A DNA stretch of 64,000 nt from positions 76,389,160 to 76,453,159 of the forward strand of contig OX104130.1 of assembly GCA_944470555.2 (NCBI GenBank). The letters run 5' to 3'. A program made the position numbers and the translations under genes. A model generated the notes under the pieces. That model was not told the DNA's origin and did not search any database. It was given only the letters and a program-made list of their open reading frames with translations. Positions 10,439 through 22,899 of this stretch are shown here, in pieces. The stretch is from Heterobilharzia americana (lineage: Eukaryota > Platyhelminthes > Trematoda > Strigeidida > Schistosomatidae). Every line of letters begins with the position of its first letter. Positions within the stretch are counted from its first letter, which is position 1.

Positions 10439-13400
10439 GTAAGTTTTTTCCTTGTTGGATCATTTACCTCGTGTTAATATGTCATCATATTGTTTAGATA
10501 GTTGTGTGTTATGGGTTAAAGGTTATGTCGTAATCAATAAGAAACATGGCGTAACATTGAGTACTGGTTGTTGTGCTGAACAGCTGAAAACTTACAATAT
10601 TTCTACGTTTGTTCATGTCGTTGAGTTCTGACGATGCGAAATCGGTCGGTCATCTCTCAGTTGCGTGGTAAGTTTCTCTTGATATATTTCCATGTCATGG
10701 CTCTCGTGTTAGTAAGGTTGGTTAGCGTAGTCTTACTAGTTCTAAGTTGGTTGTTGCTGTACTGAAAGAGTCTCACTTGTAAGGAAGAGAGGAATGAGAG
10801 TTTATAGAATTATTAGATAAGCAGAGTAAGGGAGGATGGCATGTGTCTTAGTTTAAACAGAAGGCTGTTCATAGATCCATTCAGAATTCTGAACCTACTC
10901 TTGTCTATAAGTATGGAATTGTTTACCGTTGATGAGCAACCGACAGCATGCTGGAAATCGATTCCAAATATACGTTGCCTCAGAGGTTGGAGATGGTCGG
11001 CAGTTTCTTTTGTAGCTGTTGCATTATCGTAAAGAGAAGGTTGGAGAAGCTACAAAAAAGTGTATCATGTCTCCACCTTCGTATGGGTACCGAAAAGCTT
11101 CCGATATATCGAGCGAATTCATGATGAAGCTCTAGGTCTTTTGTATGATTTGAGTGAAAGATATAAAGTCTGTATGTATTATTTCGTCAATTGTGTTTTG
11201 ATTTCTGTGTGAGATAATTCTGAATTGCGCGTCACCTCAGGTAACTGTGATTACCATCTAGAGGGAGTGTAGTCGTATAGCATAGTTGAGTTGAAACTTT
11301 TAGAGTTTCACACTTTGTTCAAACCAGAATGCCTATATTTTAGTTGTTGTGGTACTCAGCAACACCTATTGAACACTAAAACCAATATTGGTATACTGGA
11401 TAGAAAGGTGTTGAATGTATGGGTCTGTTAAACGTAACAGCGAAGTTTCTCAGCATAAGCATAAATACTCCACACTGAAGGGAATCGAATATCAGCGCGT
11501 TGGAATGAAATGTAGTGACGAAAACACGACAGTAGCTACACCCTGCTATCTTGAGGTAAGTAAAAGATTGCCGTCTGGTGATTGGGACCGAGATCGAATG
11601 TAAACGGTTCAGGGTTTTACAGTAACAAAGGTGAAAAAGTTAACAGATTCTGGCTGTAATAAGGTAATATTAATAAGGATTTGTCGAAGAAATTCAGCAA
11701 AAAAAAGATAAGGTTTTTAAAATCTTATACATTTTGTTTAATAAGGAAAGTTTGTAGCCCTGAATGAGCATGACAACTTTTTGGTATTTTTTAAAGCTTT
11801 GAGGTGTATCGCTGGATATTTGGTCACCTTTATAATGAACTTCTTTATGAAGTAAATGCTGACGAAGGTACACATCTTAATGATGAAGTGTCCTCGAACA
11901 TACCTCAAAGCTTAAAGATTGCTAACTTATTAACATTTCGGTTACTCTGGTAGTGGAATGTAACAAAGAGAAATTCTATTCTGCGGAGGGAATTACCAAA
12001 CATATTCCGTAACATTAGTTAAGTCATAATTCTTTCTGGCATCATACACATCTCAGCGAAACAATTCGAAACTATTTAAAAAAAAACAAACAATCATTAG
12101 TATCATGGTGGGCATTGGAAGAGATCAAAAAGGCTAGTGTATTCCCCTCACTGGAGAAGTACAGTTTAAGGATTGACTTCATTTCTCAGATCTCCGTTAT
12201 GCTAAGTATTTTTGTCCATCAAAATGCACTTTACCAACCAGTATGACTCTTTGTTTCTATTTTGCGGTATGAATATAAACGTAAATACGGTGTAATATTT
12301 GAAGACACATATATGTATGATTAAAGTGGAACAAATTGGGTCATTACCAGGAAGCTTCAAATGTTACCTTAAAGAAAGTTTCCTTTATTTTTAGATTTTC
12401 GATTTACCACCCCCCCCCCCTCCTACCTTTTCTCTCTTCATAGCCAGTAAATCGGGTTTTTTTGGAATTTTTGAAGGTTAGTCCCTTGTTGGTTGTTACT
12501 TTCAGTTTATCAATATTACTACTTCTGGGCGTGATTGAGACTTTCGTGTGTATACCCAAGTGTTTTGACTGGCTTTTGTCTAAATGTGAAACAGTTAAAG
12601 CTCCCATCTCTGGCTTATGTTCTTCCTTTCGCTGCATCCATCTAGACGTTAGAAATGTTGGTAACTGTGAAAGAATAGGATTTAAACAGTTTCATTATCT
12701 AACATCTTGGCGTACATTTGGATGTGGGAAACAGCGTAACAGTAATACCAAGGTTGATGTAGTAGTATGTAACTCAGGAAAGGTGTATGCTACTTACAAG
12801 AACACATAAGTAGTGTGTAGCGCGATGTCTCAGAGAAAAGCAATTAAGGTTGGTATGCCATCAGTAGGGATTCTGGGGATGAGAAACAAGAAATATAAGT
12901 GGGAAACATAGAAGGTAAACAAAGAATCAACAGAAACTGAAGATCAACTTATCTTCAATGTAGAATGCAAAGACTATTGGCATGAATTGCACTGAATGCA
13001 AGGAGTTAATGTTGTAATTTAATTTCTCAATAAAAAAGTTCATCAGTCTCGTTTTCTACACCTCGTGATTGACTTGTTAGCTTTGGTTCGCAGTGATTCA
13101 GATATCACCCCCTTTTACGCTGTTGTCTCACACCTAACATTGACTCGGTCAGCATTTATGTGTTGTCTCAAAGAAAAATGTGCATAGTATGTGAAATAAG
13201 ACTATTTTGTTGACGAGCATCTAATACTAATAAAATACAAAGGAAAGAAGTATCTATGTAATACTTTCTTCCCGGAAATTAGAAACCGATAAAGACGCGT
13301 TGCGATAGAACTTGAGTTACACTACTCAATAATAGTAAGCAGTAGAAAGTTGCATGCATAAAAAAATGTAAAATCGTCATAAGAAAAGAAGAATCAACAC

Positions 13401-14094
13401 TATAATTTCTAGAAACCGTTGATTTCATTGAAGTGACTAACTATCGATGTAAACCTAAGCAAGTTATTATGCAACTCGTGATAAAACTTCCACGTTTTTG
13501 ATGTAATTCCGAGTCCTACTTAACAATTGAGTACATAAGTTTATGTGGAGCTGGAGAGTATGTACACAATGAGAGACATCCCTTTTCTGTATTGACACCC
13601 AATATTTGTATCAACACTAAAAAATATCCATGGGATAGAACCATTGAAACTTAGTGGGAACTAAGTGCCTATCAATGAAAAACCTAAAGATGACTTAATT
13701 ATCTGGCAAATGTATATATTATTTCAACAAATAAACTACTCACTCAACTTCCCTTAGAAATGTCCCTTTTGACTGCTCAACTATACAATTGCGATTCATT
13801 TTTAGTGATAACTATAGGTAGAATGTAGCAGCCTCGATATTGATAACGATAGACTGGCGAAAAATTGGGCAGTAAAAGTACACAATATTAGATGAAAATA
13901 TTTTAGTGGCAACAGCAGTGCGGAAGGAGATACCAAACAAATGGATATCATATTGTACTATTACCAGCATCAGTTCTTTTTTCTCAATAAACGATATCTG
14001 TCGCTCCAGTTGAATTCCCCTTACAGTATTCCAACGTAAGTTTGTGCACTAATCTATGCAGTTTTATGATACTGTCTAAATCTTCAGTCTAATG
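10439..14094. other. RASSF intron 2, left part
   Basis: Mostly unrecognised AT-rich intron. A run of 11 C lies at 12410-12420. Open frames at 12404-12809 on both strands show no known motif. Nothing else is supported. Confidence 0.4.
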
Positions 14095-14390
14095 TAGACT
14101 GACTGACAGTCAAATTAGAACCTTGCACATTGGTGCATCAACTCAAGTTGCAACACCTTACATTATTACACAAAGAACGGGTGGATAGGAAGAGTAAAAT
14201 AAGAGCAGACAAAGGTATGTGAGAGATTAAAACTCCCTAAAGACAAAGGATGGTACAAATATTCAAACTTTAGAAGACGCCAAGGAGCGAATACATCGGC
14301 TCCATGTCACCAAGAGTCTTTAACCACTGATTTGTTTCTTTTCAGGGACCCCATCCAAGCAGTCTACCCACTCGGCTCAGACCGTCTGGT
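14095..14390 (-). mobile_element. Family 1, 3'-terminal fragment
   Basis: The + text starting ctgactgacagtcaaattag matches the antisense tails at 24.2, 31.6 and 39.6 kb (revcomp of a 'joined' end ctgtgtgcgaggttctacgttgactttg). It runs on into the region encoding the family C-terminus (14280-14390, accaagagtctttaaccactg). About 300 bp, heavily 5'-truncated. Confidence 0.7.
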
Positions 14391-14454
14391 GTAGATGGAA
14401 TGCCTAACAAGCAACGAATTTACGAAAAGCAGGAGTCGTCAGTTCCAGTGCTCC

Positions 14455-14516
<62 letters not shown>
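14455..14516. repeat. (TA)n microsatellite
   Basis: About 62 bases of alternating AT with a single interruption (C at about 14466). It may extrude as a cruciform. Open frames through it are artefacts. Confidence 0.97.
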
Positions 14517-14518
<2 letters not shown>

Positions 14519-16139
14519 AAAGTCGATATCTGTCACTGAAGTCTACTCATTCCGTCTTTTTCAAATTTGTTGTTTGCTTTGTATTCATCACCGGAAAAGA
14601 AATCTTTTAGGTAGAAGTATCCAGTTTAACGCCATAGGGGATAAACAAGTTACCACGTTTAATTTATCATCTTATGCATCATAGATCGGACAAACACTTT
14701 CAACACGAGCTCTTCGACAAGTAACTATTTCACATGAATCCAATGGAATGCATACTAATAAGGCGTATTCTAATTTCACATTCTAGCATTTACATTGACA
14801 CTAGAAATTTTATTATCTCCATCAATGCCTCTGGGTGTTCGTTGTATAAAGTGTATTTTGCTTGTCTAATCCCACTGCGGTATATATATTAAAACAAGTA
14901 AACGTATATTTTGTGTTATTACGGCTAATGAGATTGCAGAATTCTGCTAATGTATAGCCGGATAATGGAAATACGTAGATAGAATTTACCTACGGTGTAC
15001 CACTTATTCTAGGTTAGTGAATTAGAATCTGTATCATAGGTGTCATTTGTAAGCTATTGAGAATTAGGGTCGTAACCCTATCATCACACATGTATTGCTG
15101 ACAAGTTGTTTTATCCCAGCAATTTATACTACTAATAAGTAGCTCAGAATTACTAGAGGAGTAAAACTTGGCTACCGTTGTGACTTCATATCATATGAAT
15201 ATGGACAATAAACTGTGCCCGAAAAAGTTATCCAATAAGTGATACTGTTTTACCGTATAATACATCTAATAAAAAATTGAAATCGATTTCGAAATTACTT
15301 GTTAAAACCAGTAAGTCATTCTAGCTTTTGAGAGTGAAAATTGTCTGTTGATTTCGAGTATAAGTCCCCCTTCTACTTGTGGTTACTCCTTATATATTTT
15401 AGTACATACATTTCTGTTGATTCCTGCTGTTGAGTAGTAACGTGACAGATTAAAGTGACATACTTTTGAATGAACTTCCACAATATTGTGTCTGCGTCTG
15501 ATCTCAATAGTTCACATCGAATCCTATTGAACAGTACTCGGCAGCTTTGATGTGCTACTCAGTGGTTTTTAAGTGTGTAATGATGTGAAAGTCTGTCGCA
15601 TCAACTCAAAAACTTTTGATGTAGGTCCACTTTACGCTTTGAACCACTGTTGGCAAGATTATTACGAGGTTGAAATTCACTTTGACTGTCTTTAACGTCT
15701 GGAATCACACGGTTCAACTACCTGTTTGCCTGATCTGGATGATTTAAACAGAAATGCAACCCAAAAGCTCTGCTTTTACTCAACTACACGTTTATAGTCC
15801 GCGGAAAATGTATCCGGATAAGTCACTTTAACAGCTCCCAAAAGGCGATATCGACATTTTTCTTAAAATAACTTAGTAGTGCATACAGTCTGCTGCAAAG
15901 CCAGATAAATGCATAGTCACTAAGATTCTACAGGAAATGGAATGCCTCTACAAATGAGTAATTGGCGCGTACGAGCACTAATGTACTCCTTAGTGTTAAG
16001 ACTGCCTAGGTAAATAAAAATTTAACAACGCGTGAAACCAGTAGAAGTGGAGACAATACGATTAGGAAAGAAGAGATGAGTATGCATTGAAATTGAAATG
16101 AACTAAGCATAAGGCAAGAAAATAATCAGAGTCTGAATG
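14517..16139. other. RASSF intron 2, middle
   Basis: AT-rich, no recognised gene or element. Confidence 0.4.
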
Positions 16140-19100
16140 ATACCATTATTATTTATTATTTGTCCCTTGGGTTCCTAGTGGAACATAAGGCTTCAGTAGC
16201 ACATCTCCATTTCACTCTCTTCTCTGCAGAATTTTTAACCTGGCTTCACGACTGCCCAGAGTTCCACTCGAGGGTCTGGAACGTGATATCCCCAAATGGT
16301 CTTCTCAGTGTACGCCCAATCCATCTCCACTTCCTTCTTCTGCATATTTGTTGGGCGATGAGTTCTTGGTTGGTTCTTTTCCTGGGCCAGCCAGAGTTCC
16401 TTGCTGCTTATTCCTTCTGGCCGTTTGACCTCCGTCTTCAGTGTCGTGCGTAGGCAGCTGTTGATGAATGTCTGGTTTGTGTAATGCGCCTAGTTTCTGA
16501 GCCATATAGAAGCACTGACTTGACATTGGTGTTGAAAATCCGGATGTTGTTCACGCTTCATACTGAGTGCAGAACTCCACACTGGTTTCAGGTTAATAAA
16601 GGCCTGTCCTGCTGTCTTTCCGATCCTGGCTTTCACGTCCTCATCTGTCCGCCGCCGCCGCATGTAGTTGAAACGATTCTGCCTAGGTAGGCTGCTTCCT
16701 TTAGATTTCTCCCGTTGATGGTGATTGGTGCTTGTTGTTGATGGTGGCGTTGGTTCGGTATCTTCGTCACCCCTGTCTTCGCTACATTCACTTGAAGTCC
16801 CGTCTTAACTGCCCTGCCTCTTCTCTCAACTTGTTAGTTTTCACCTGTAGATCCTCGAGTTTGTGCGACAAGACATTAGACATAAGTCATCATCATTGGC
16901 GAGATCCAAATCTTCTAGGCTCTTTTCATGGATCCGGCCAGCGTATGCCCCTCTTCTCGCTCTTCAGTTTGTTGCATAATCCAGTCGACCACAATCAGGA
17001 AGATCATTGGTGATAGTAGGCAGCCTTGTCTTACTCCTGTCTTCACCTCAAAGGCATCGCTCAGCTTCCCATTTTGAATCACTTGGCATGTAGCATCATA
17101 TAGCATATAGCTATTGAATGAGGTTGATAAAGATTTGTGGCACTGCGCAGTGTTGAAGCGATTGCCAAACTACTCCTCGGTCGACGCTGTTGAAGGCCTT
17201 TTCAACGTGGACGAAGTTGAGGTAGAGAGTCGACTGCCATTCTATGCTCTGTTCTATGATGATGCGTAGCGTAGCGTTGCAATTTGATCCCAACATGATT
17301 TTTTCTCCCTGAAGCCACGCAGCCAGCCCTTGCTTGTGGTAATTTTGAATGCAGAGCGTTTTTTCGTCTCCAGGATGACCCAGCTTAATATTTTGCTTGG
17401 GGTATACAGGAGCATGATTTCACGCTTGTTCTTGCAAAGACTAAGGTCTCCCTTTTTTAGGAGTTTGACAAGGTAGCCTTTTTGTTCCAATCGAAAGGTA
17501 CCTTTCCTTCCTTCTTACCAAACCTTCTGCAATAGTAGTGTGGTATGAGCGTGTCCGCTGATGTCTCTGCGTCTGTCTTCGGTCCTTCTGGAGGAATTCC
17601 ATCTGGTCCTGCTGCTTTCCCGGAACCCAGTAACCTTATGGCGTTCATGACTCCGGCTTTTGTTGGAGGCCATTTGTTCACTGGTAGTTCTGCGGTTGCT
17701 GGCGGTATTTCTGCACGAGTTGCAGATGGTCGTGGTCGATTGAAGAGTTTTTGAAGTGGTCGGCCCATCGTTTCCTCCCTTTCTCCTCTTTGGTTTTAAC
17801 CAAGTCTCCTTCACTATCTTTCATTGGTTTCATCTGCACTGTGTTGATCTCTTCCCTCCCAGATATATATAATTTTGTCAGGTATGTGTCTCTCTTACCA
17901 ACAGCCTGTTCTACTTCACTTGTCAGTGTGTTTTAGAAGTGTCTTTTGTCTTTGCGCGCACTCTTCTTCTTCTTCTTCTTCTTCTTCTTCACTTCTTTGT
18001 CCAGTGTTATAGGTTTGATAGGTTGTGTTCAGTTCCTCTTTTCGTTGTTCATCCTTGCACTGGTTTATCTTCTGCTTCACAATCTTCCTCACTCTCCTCT
18101 ATCAGCTTCCATGTGTCCACCGAGATTCATTCCATTTCTTATCTCGTTTCTTCTTCCTTCCAAACACGGTCATGCAGGTTTTCCTTGACATGACTTTCAA
18201 AGAGTTCCAGTATTCTTCCATGCAAGTTTTCAGGGATGTTGCTCAATGTCTCCCACTTTTTCCTGATGGCTGACGACATGAAGATGTCCTTTGCAGTTTC
18301 TTCCTTCAGTTCAGTTTCTGTTCCAGGTATTCAACTTCAATTGTGGTCTATCGCCAGCTTCTTTGAATTCAGGGCTTTCAACTTGATTTTGAAGTCAGGT
18401 TCCTTCCACTAGATAGTGGATGGTGTGAACCACCTACATCTGCTCCCCTTCTTCACCTGATCTTATGTCCAGTGGTAGGTTGGCTGTCTCTCCACTTTCT
18501 TCACATTGAGATGAAGTCGATCTGATTCCTAGTGTGTCTGGTGAAATCAACTCCATATCGCTGCCTTGTGAATATCCTTGTGTTTGTACACACTGCACTG
18601 CCTACAATCACCAAATCGTTGAATTCGCAGGAGTCTGCAAACAGTTCTCCATTCCCGTTCATTTCACCGAGTGCCTCTCTACCCATGATGAGTTCTCTTC
18701 CTGTGTTGTCCACTCCCATTTTGGCATTCATGTCACCCCACCCATTAGGATGAATTTTGATGTCATCATCTGAGGTGGGTGGAGTTTTGTCCACTACTGT
18801 TTGTAGTTGTCTGCAGAATTCCTCCTTCTCCTCTTGATCTGCATTATTTGTAGGTGCATAGCGTATTGTATAATTGTATAGTTGTGACTCTCATTCCATT
18901 TGACTTGAGTCTCGCTGTCATGATCCTGATCCTGATGCTGGAAGAGATTGGTTCCCACTGCATGAGAGGGAGGCTTCGATGCTCTTGGGAGGGGGACATC
19001 ATGAGAGACACTCCAAAACTCAATGTGCTCGTGGTTGTCGTTTGGGTGACAATATCGGAGTAGATAATTGACTCAACTCCAGTTGACAGTTTGGAGAGTC

Positions 19101-19510
19101 CACTTCCATTCCATCTGCAGATTCCTCACGGATTCCTAACACTTTGCCATACCATCTCATCTCTTCTTCAATGTGGGCAGCATTGCCAGCTAGCCAGCTT
19201 CAAATATTGTTTGGATATTCCATGTCCCCATGTTTACTTTCGGTTTCATCGAGAGAGAGAGAGAGAGAGAGAGAAGAGACACTGGTGAATTGGTTTCTCG
19301 AATGCTTTCACCAACCGGCATCATTTCGTTTCTCCGATTCCACAGAGGAATAGGTTTATTTTTATTTTTTTATATTCTTTGTACTTTGAAGTCTCTTTAG
19401 CGGTTGTATTAGTTTTCCGGAGTAGGGTTGTTAGCCCTACGCCCAACCTTTCCACTTTGTCCGGGCTTAGGACCGGCTAGTTACGAGTGATCTTGTTAAC
19501 CTGGCGGGGT
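16140..19510 (-). mobile_element. RTE-type retrotransposon family 2, copy 1, antisense in intron 2
   Basis: On the - strand, from right to left: a 5' part near 19490-19290 (revcomp of ccggagtagggttgttagcc); endonuclease at 18960-18490 (GWGDMNAKMGVDNTGREL, HTRNQIDFISM); RT at 17770-16915 (SGKAAGPDGIPPE, IIIEQSIEWQSTLYLNFV, VEKAFNSVDR, FEVKTGVRQGCLLSPM, IVVDWIMQQT); and a C-terminal domain at 16650-16300 ending near 16150. These are RTE-clade motifs as known from schistosome SR2-like elements. Multiple frameshifts. An 8-nt insertion near 18874-18886 relative to copy 2 breaks the endonuclease frame. A (GA)n tract lies at 19251-19274 and a (TTC)n tract at 17962-17990. Confidence 0.9.
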
Positions 19511-19899
19511 TTTTAATGATACTATTCGTTATTAATAAGTAGTATGAATCTAAAAGCGCAAATCGAACCGAAAGCTGAAATGCCACTTTTGAAATTTAAA
19601 ACGTGTTGAACACATTGGTTGCGTACGCAGACGACAGGAGATTAGAACACTGTACTGATTGACATACAAGCACGCTTCTCGTTAGAACCAGAAGTATTTG
19701 TAGACAGATATCGTCCATTGGTGAATATATTATAGAAGTAGGTCGTAGAACTGACTGACCATCAGGAGGATATGTTTAGGTTTTTAGAAGTTTTAGGTGT
19801 TTAAAGGTTTAGGTACTTTTTGCGTTTAAAAACGACTTCCTCATAGCTTTAATCTTCCTTGATAATATTTGTCTAGTTTTGAAGTTATGGGAAAGATTT

Positions 19900-20290
19900 G
19901 CAGCTCGGGTTGAGGATGACAATTTGTCGCTCTGTACACTTAAGTTTGTTAAGCCCCATAGTGTGTTCCGCTGATAGGGACATCTAAGAGTAGAATTCTG
20001 TTTTTGGATTCTTCCTCCTTTTTAAAGTGAATTCCTTCAAATGTTTGGTTGACTAGTTTGAACGTGTTTTCTACTTCATCTCCCTTGAGAATTACGAATG
20101 TGTCATCGACGTACAGAATCCAAATTTTCGGCTTATTAAGAGGGATGACTACTGATTCTAGACGCTGCATCACAGCTTCAGCAGTCATTCCTGATATTGG
20201 CGATCATATAGGTACCCTTTTCGTTTGTTTGTAAATCTTCCCATTGAATTAGAAATAGGTCATAAGACAAAATATCGAAGTTTAGAGAAC
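19900..20290 (-). mobile_element. Penelope-like element, RT palm fragment
   Basis: The - strand frame (20188-19949) has AEAVMQRLESVVIP, KIWILYVDDTFVILKGDE and FKKEEESKNRILLLDVPIS. The Y-V-D-D-T-F motif with downstream L-D-V is the Penelope-like RT palm. A second copy of the same region in another frame lies at 47.5-47.7 kb. Both ends are lost. Confidence 0.78.
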
Positions 20291-20864
20291 ACCAAACCAC
20301 CATTTGTCTAGTTTTATTATCAAAGGTGGTGCGAAGAAATACATTCCTCTTCCTTTATCATTCTTTTATTCTTACATCACCCATCGCGCTACTTTTTCCG
20401 ACTCCATTTCATCCTCAGCCTTTGTATGAGATTTTTTGGCAAGTTTATGCATGATTTCACGAAATATACTACTGAATAGCTGAAGTAGTTAAAACCAATG
20501 AAGCTGATTCTATAGATTTTGCCAGCCAGATAAAAGTGCTCTGAAAACCGGACGGCGGTTTCGCTCGTTTGTGCCTGAGCTCACTAGCTGTGTACCTAGA
20601 GGAATTCAGCTTACAGAGCCGAACCGTTCGGAACACCTGAATCTGACTGACTAGCTGATCTGCATGGATGGGTAACCTCCCTCTCTTGAAGTCGAACTAG
20701 GTGGATGGATAAGCCAATTTTGAAATTCAGTTATTTTCGCCATACATAGCTACAGCAAGCAGAGGAATTATTCTGAGTTATTTAGTTATGAGGAAGACAA
20801 ACACCTGAAATCCCTGACCTAAGCTATATTTGTTCTATGCATTTAAGGTTATCCTGTTTAATTG

Positions 20865-20865
<1 letters not shown>
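20291..20865. other. RASSF intron 2, unannotated
   Basis: No recognised gene. A patch near 20550-20640 contains ggtttcgctcg and a gagctc run that faintly recalls the ribozyme repeats but cannot be folded convincingly. Confidence 0.35.

Positions 20866-20936
<71 letters not shown>
20866..20936. repeat. (TA)n microsatellite
   Basis: About 70 bases of pure TA dinucleotides, the longest simple repeat in the window. Confidence 0.97.
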
Positions 20937-20938
<2 letters not shown>

Positions 20939-21079
20939 TGCTAGTCTGTTTTGAAATTAGACGCTGAATACAGCAGGTAACTGCATATGTGTTGCGTTGG
21001 CTACTGCTTACTAGCCGTTAAATTTACATTTCAGATCAATAGATTTGCACAGTTTACCGTTTTGTACAACAGTATGGGC

Positions 21080-21270
21080 TAATGGGTCATTATCCTGAGT
21101 GTTTGGCTTTCAAGCAATTGTTCCTGTGTTCGAACCCCGCCCCACCAAACTCCTCCTGCCTACCTGAGTCGTATCACAAGTCCTCAGCCAAACAACCTTT
21201 GGCTCATAACTTGATACATAAAGTGTACGCTGGGTTGAGTTACATGGTTATGTGTGATAGGTAGGATAGT
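21080..21270 (+). repeat. tRNA-like SINE
   Basis: Contains the B-box-like tgtgttcgaaccccgcc at about 21132-21148, preceded by a diverged A-box region (ggctaatgggtcattatcc), and ends with ttacatggttatgtgtgatag. The same ending occurs inverted at 37080-37102. It belongs to the dispersed tRNA-like family also at 22.0, 41.5 and 63.7 kb. It is not a functional tRNA: no acceptor stem or anticodon arm can be drawn. Confidence 0.65.
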
Positions 21271-21583
21271 TTGTATTCCACTCAAATAACGAAGTTTTAT
21301 CTGTATCAGTAATGAATCTATTAAAGTATTTCAATTCCGTTTCGTTGTTTTATTGAATTTATTCCTTTTCAATGCATCAATATATGAAATCTTATTTTAT
21401 CTTCTTGAAAAAAAGGCGAGAAAAGTTTTTTTTAAGTGTAGGCGCGTACCAGTGATGTTTCTTTAACTTGTGCAAAAAGAAATGGCATATATCATATCAT
21501 GAACCACCCTAATGTTGTTGTTGCCTTTTTCTCTTCTATTTTTTCAAAACAAAAAAATTCTGTTCATAATGATCATCTCTTAG

Positions 21584-21676
21584 ATGTTGATCAATACAAC
21601 CAACTCAAAGATCAACTAGCCTATCAAGAACAACAGGTTGAACTCAATCGAATACGATTACTTCGTCTAGATAAAG
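21584..21676 (+). CDS. RASSF7/8-like gene, exon 3 (coiled coil)
   Basis: A 93-nt exon encoding residues 179-209, DVDQYNQLKDQLAYQEQ followed by QVELNRIRLLRLDK. It is Leu/Gln/Glu-rich with heptad-like spacing of hydrophobics, as in the coiled-coil part of RASSF7/8. The acceptor is ctcttag (AG at 21582-21583), the only AG after the upstream pyrimidine stretch. Entry and exit phases fit exons 2 and 4 exactly. The donor lies at the start of a GTAG microsatellite (four units), so three further potential GT donors follow at 4-nt steps. Confidence 0.8.
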
Positions 21677-21692
21677 GTAGGTAGGTAGGTAG
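21677..21692. repeat. (GTAG)4 microsatellite at the exon 3 donor
   Basis: Four GTAG units start exactly at the splice donor of RASSF exon 3. Confidence 0.95.
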
Positions 21693-22009
21693 TATTAAAA
21701 ATTCCAAAGAAAAACCTTTTTATTGTGATATTGGTATGCATAAATTGAATAGTATGAAGTTTTTATTCATGTTACAAGGTGGCTGATTGTGGTAATAATG
21801 TATAGTGTGATGAGCTGGAGTATTTGTAAAGGTTGCAAGTATCTTAACTACCTTGAGGCCATGACAACTCTCACGCATGTGTGTGAGCAATGCCCAAAAC
21901 CAGTCAGGAAATGTTAGATAAGAGATAAGTAGATGACTTTTAGAGATCAACAACTGATGTTGTTAGGATATGTGTTCCACATCCTGAGACATCGTCTGCG
22001 TCAACACAC

Positions 22010-22180
22010 CATGTGGAGATATGGTTCATTGGCTTAGGCAATTGGCTTTCTACCCGTCGATCACAGGTTCGAACCCCGCTACACCTACCGAGGTGTGAGC
22101 AGTGAGGCTGTATCACCAGCCCTCACACAATAAATGTGATTCATCGCTTACTTCAACGTACTACATCATCTAGAGTGAGA
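22010..22180 (+). repeat. tRNA-like SINE
   Basis: gttcattggcttaggcaatt resembles an A box and acaggttcgaaccccgctac is a good B box. It is followed by the family tail with gaggtgtgagcagtgaggc and gccctcacac, shared with 41540-41745. Confidence 0.7.
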
Positions 22181-22899
22181 TTATGATGCAAAAATGTCAA
22201 CGGTGACAACATGGTTACCAGTCGATGAAATCTCTGACTATTGATTTGAACTGTTCAGTCTTTCCGGTTGGGCTTTGTGAGACTACCGTAACCCACTGGT
22301 TACAGAATTTAATCGACATGACTGGAAATAGATTGTAGTGGAGTAGGTATACTTACTTCATGTCTTCGTTCAAATGTTGGAAACTTTGCTATCGCATATT
22401 TTCTACTTTGTTTGACGTTTAATCGCATAGCTTCTTACCTCTGTGTACTATTTTGTGTACTATTTCGCTTTCTGCTACCTTATTTCTTCATCGCTATGTA
22501 TTAACGTCAAGTTTTCCAGCTTATATTGGTACGCAACAATGCCAGACCCGACGTTTGCCTCTGAGTTGGAATATCCAAGAGAGCATGAGGTGTAATTGTT
22601 ACCAATAACTATATAAAGTAGACGAACAGTGCTTTTTGCTGACTGTTTTCAACCATCCAGCGCTGCAGTGCCACTCAGTGGAATTTTTTCGAGATTCTGC
22701 AACAAATGTTGAACTGTAGGATTCAATGACTTTACGAATTCCCGTGTGACTCTTCAGCAACATAATGCACCATTTGTTTCATGACTTTCTATATTTATAT
22801 ATTACACCCCATGCCAAATGAGACAACAGACCTCACTAGTCATGAATGCATCCTATGTCTGTGGGACATCCATGTAGCAGTTATTCAGAAGATCAATGT
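22181..22899. other. RASSF intron 3, short unannotated part
   Basis: No gene supported. The right end may include the diverged 5' region of the following element. Confidence 0.35.

Noticed and set aside
12404..12809. Overlapping open frames on both strands (77 and 115 residues)
   Set aside because: No motif, no splice-compatible neighbours, starts only at TTG on +, and crosses a C run.
14395..14684. Frames with Ile-Tyr repeats
   Set aside because: Translation of the (TA)n microsatellite.
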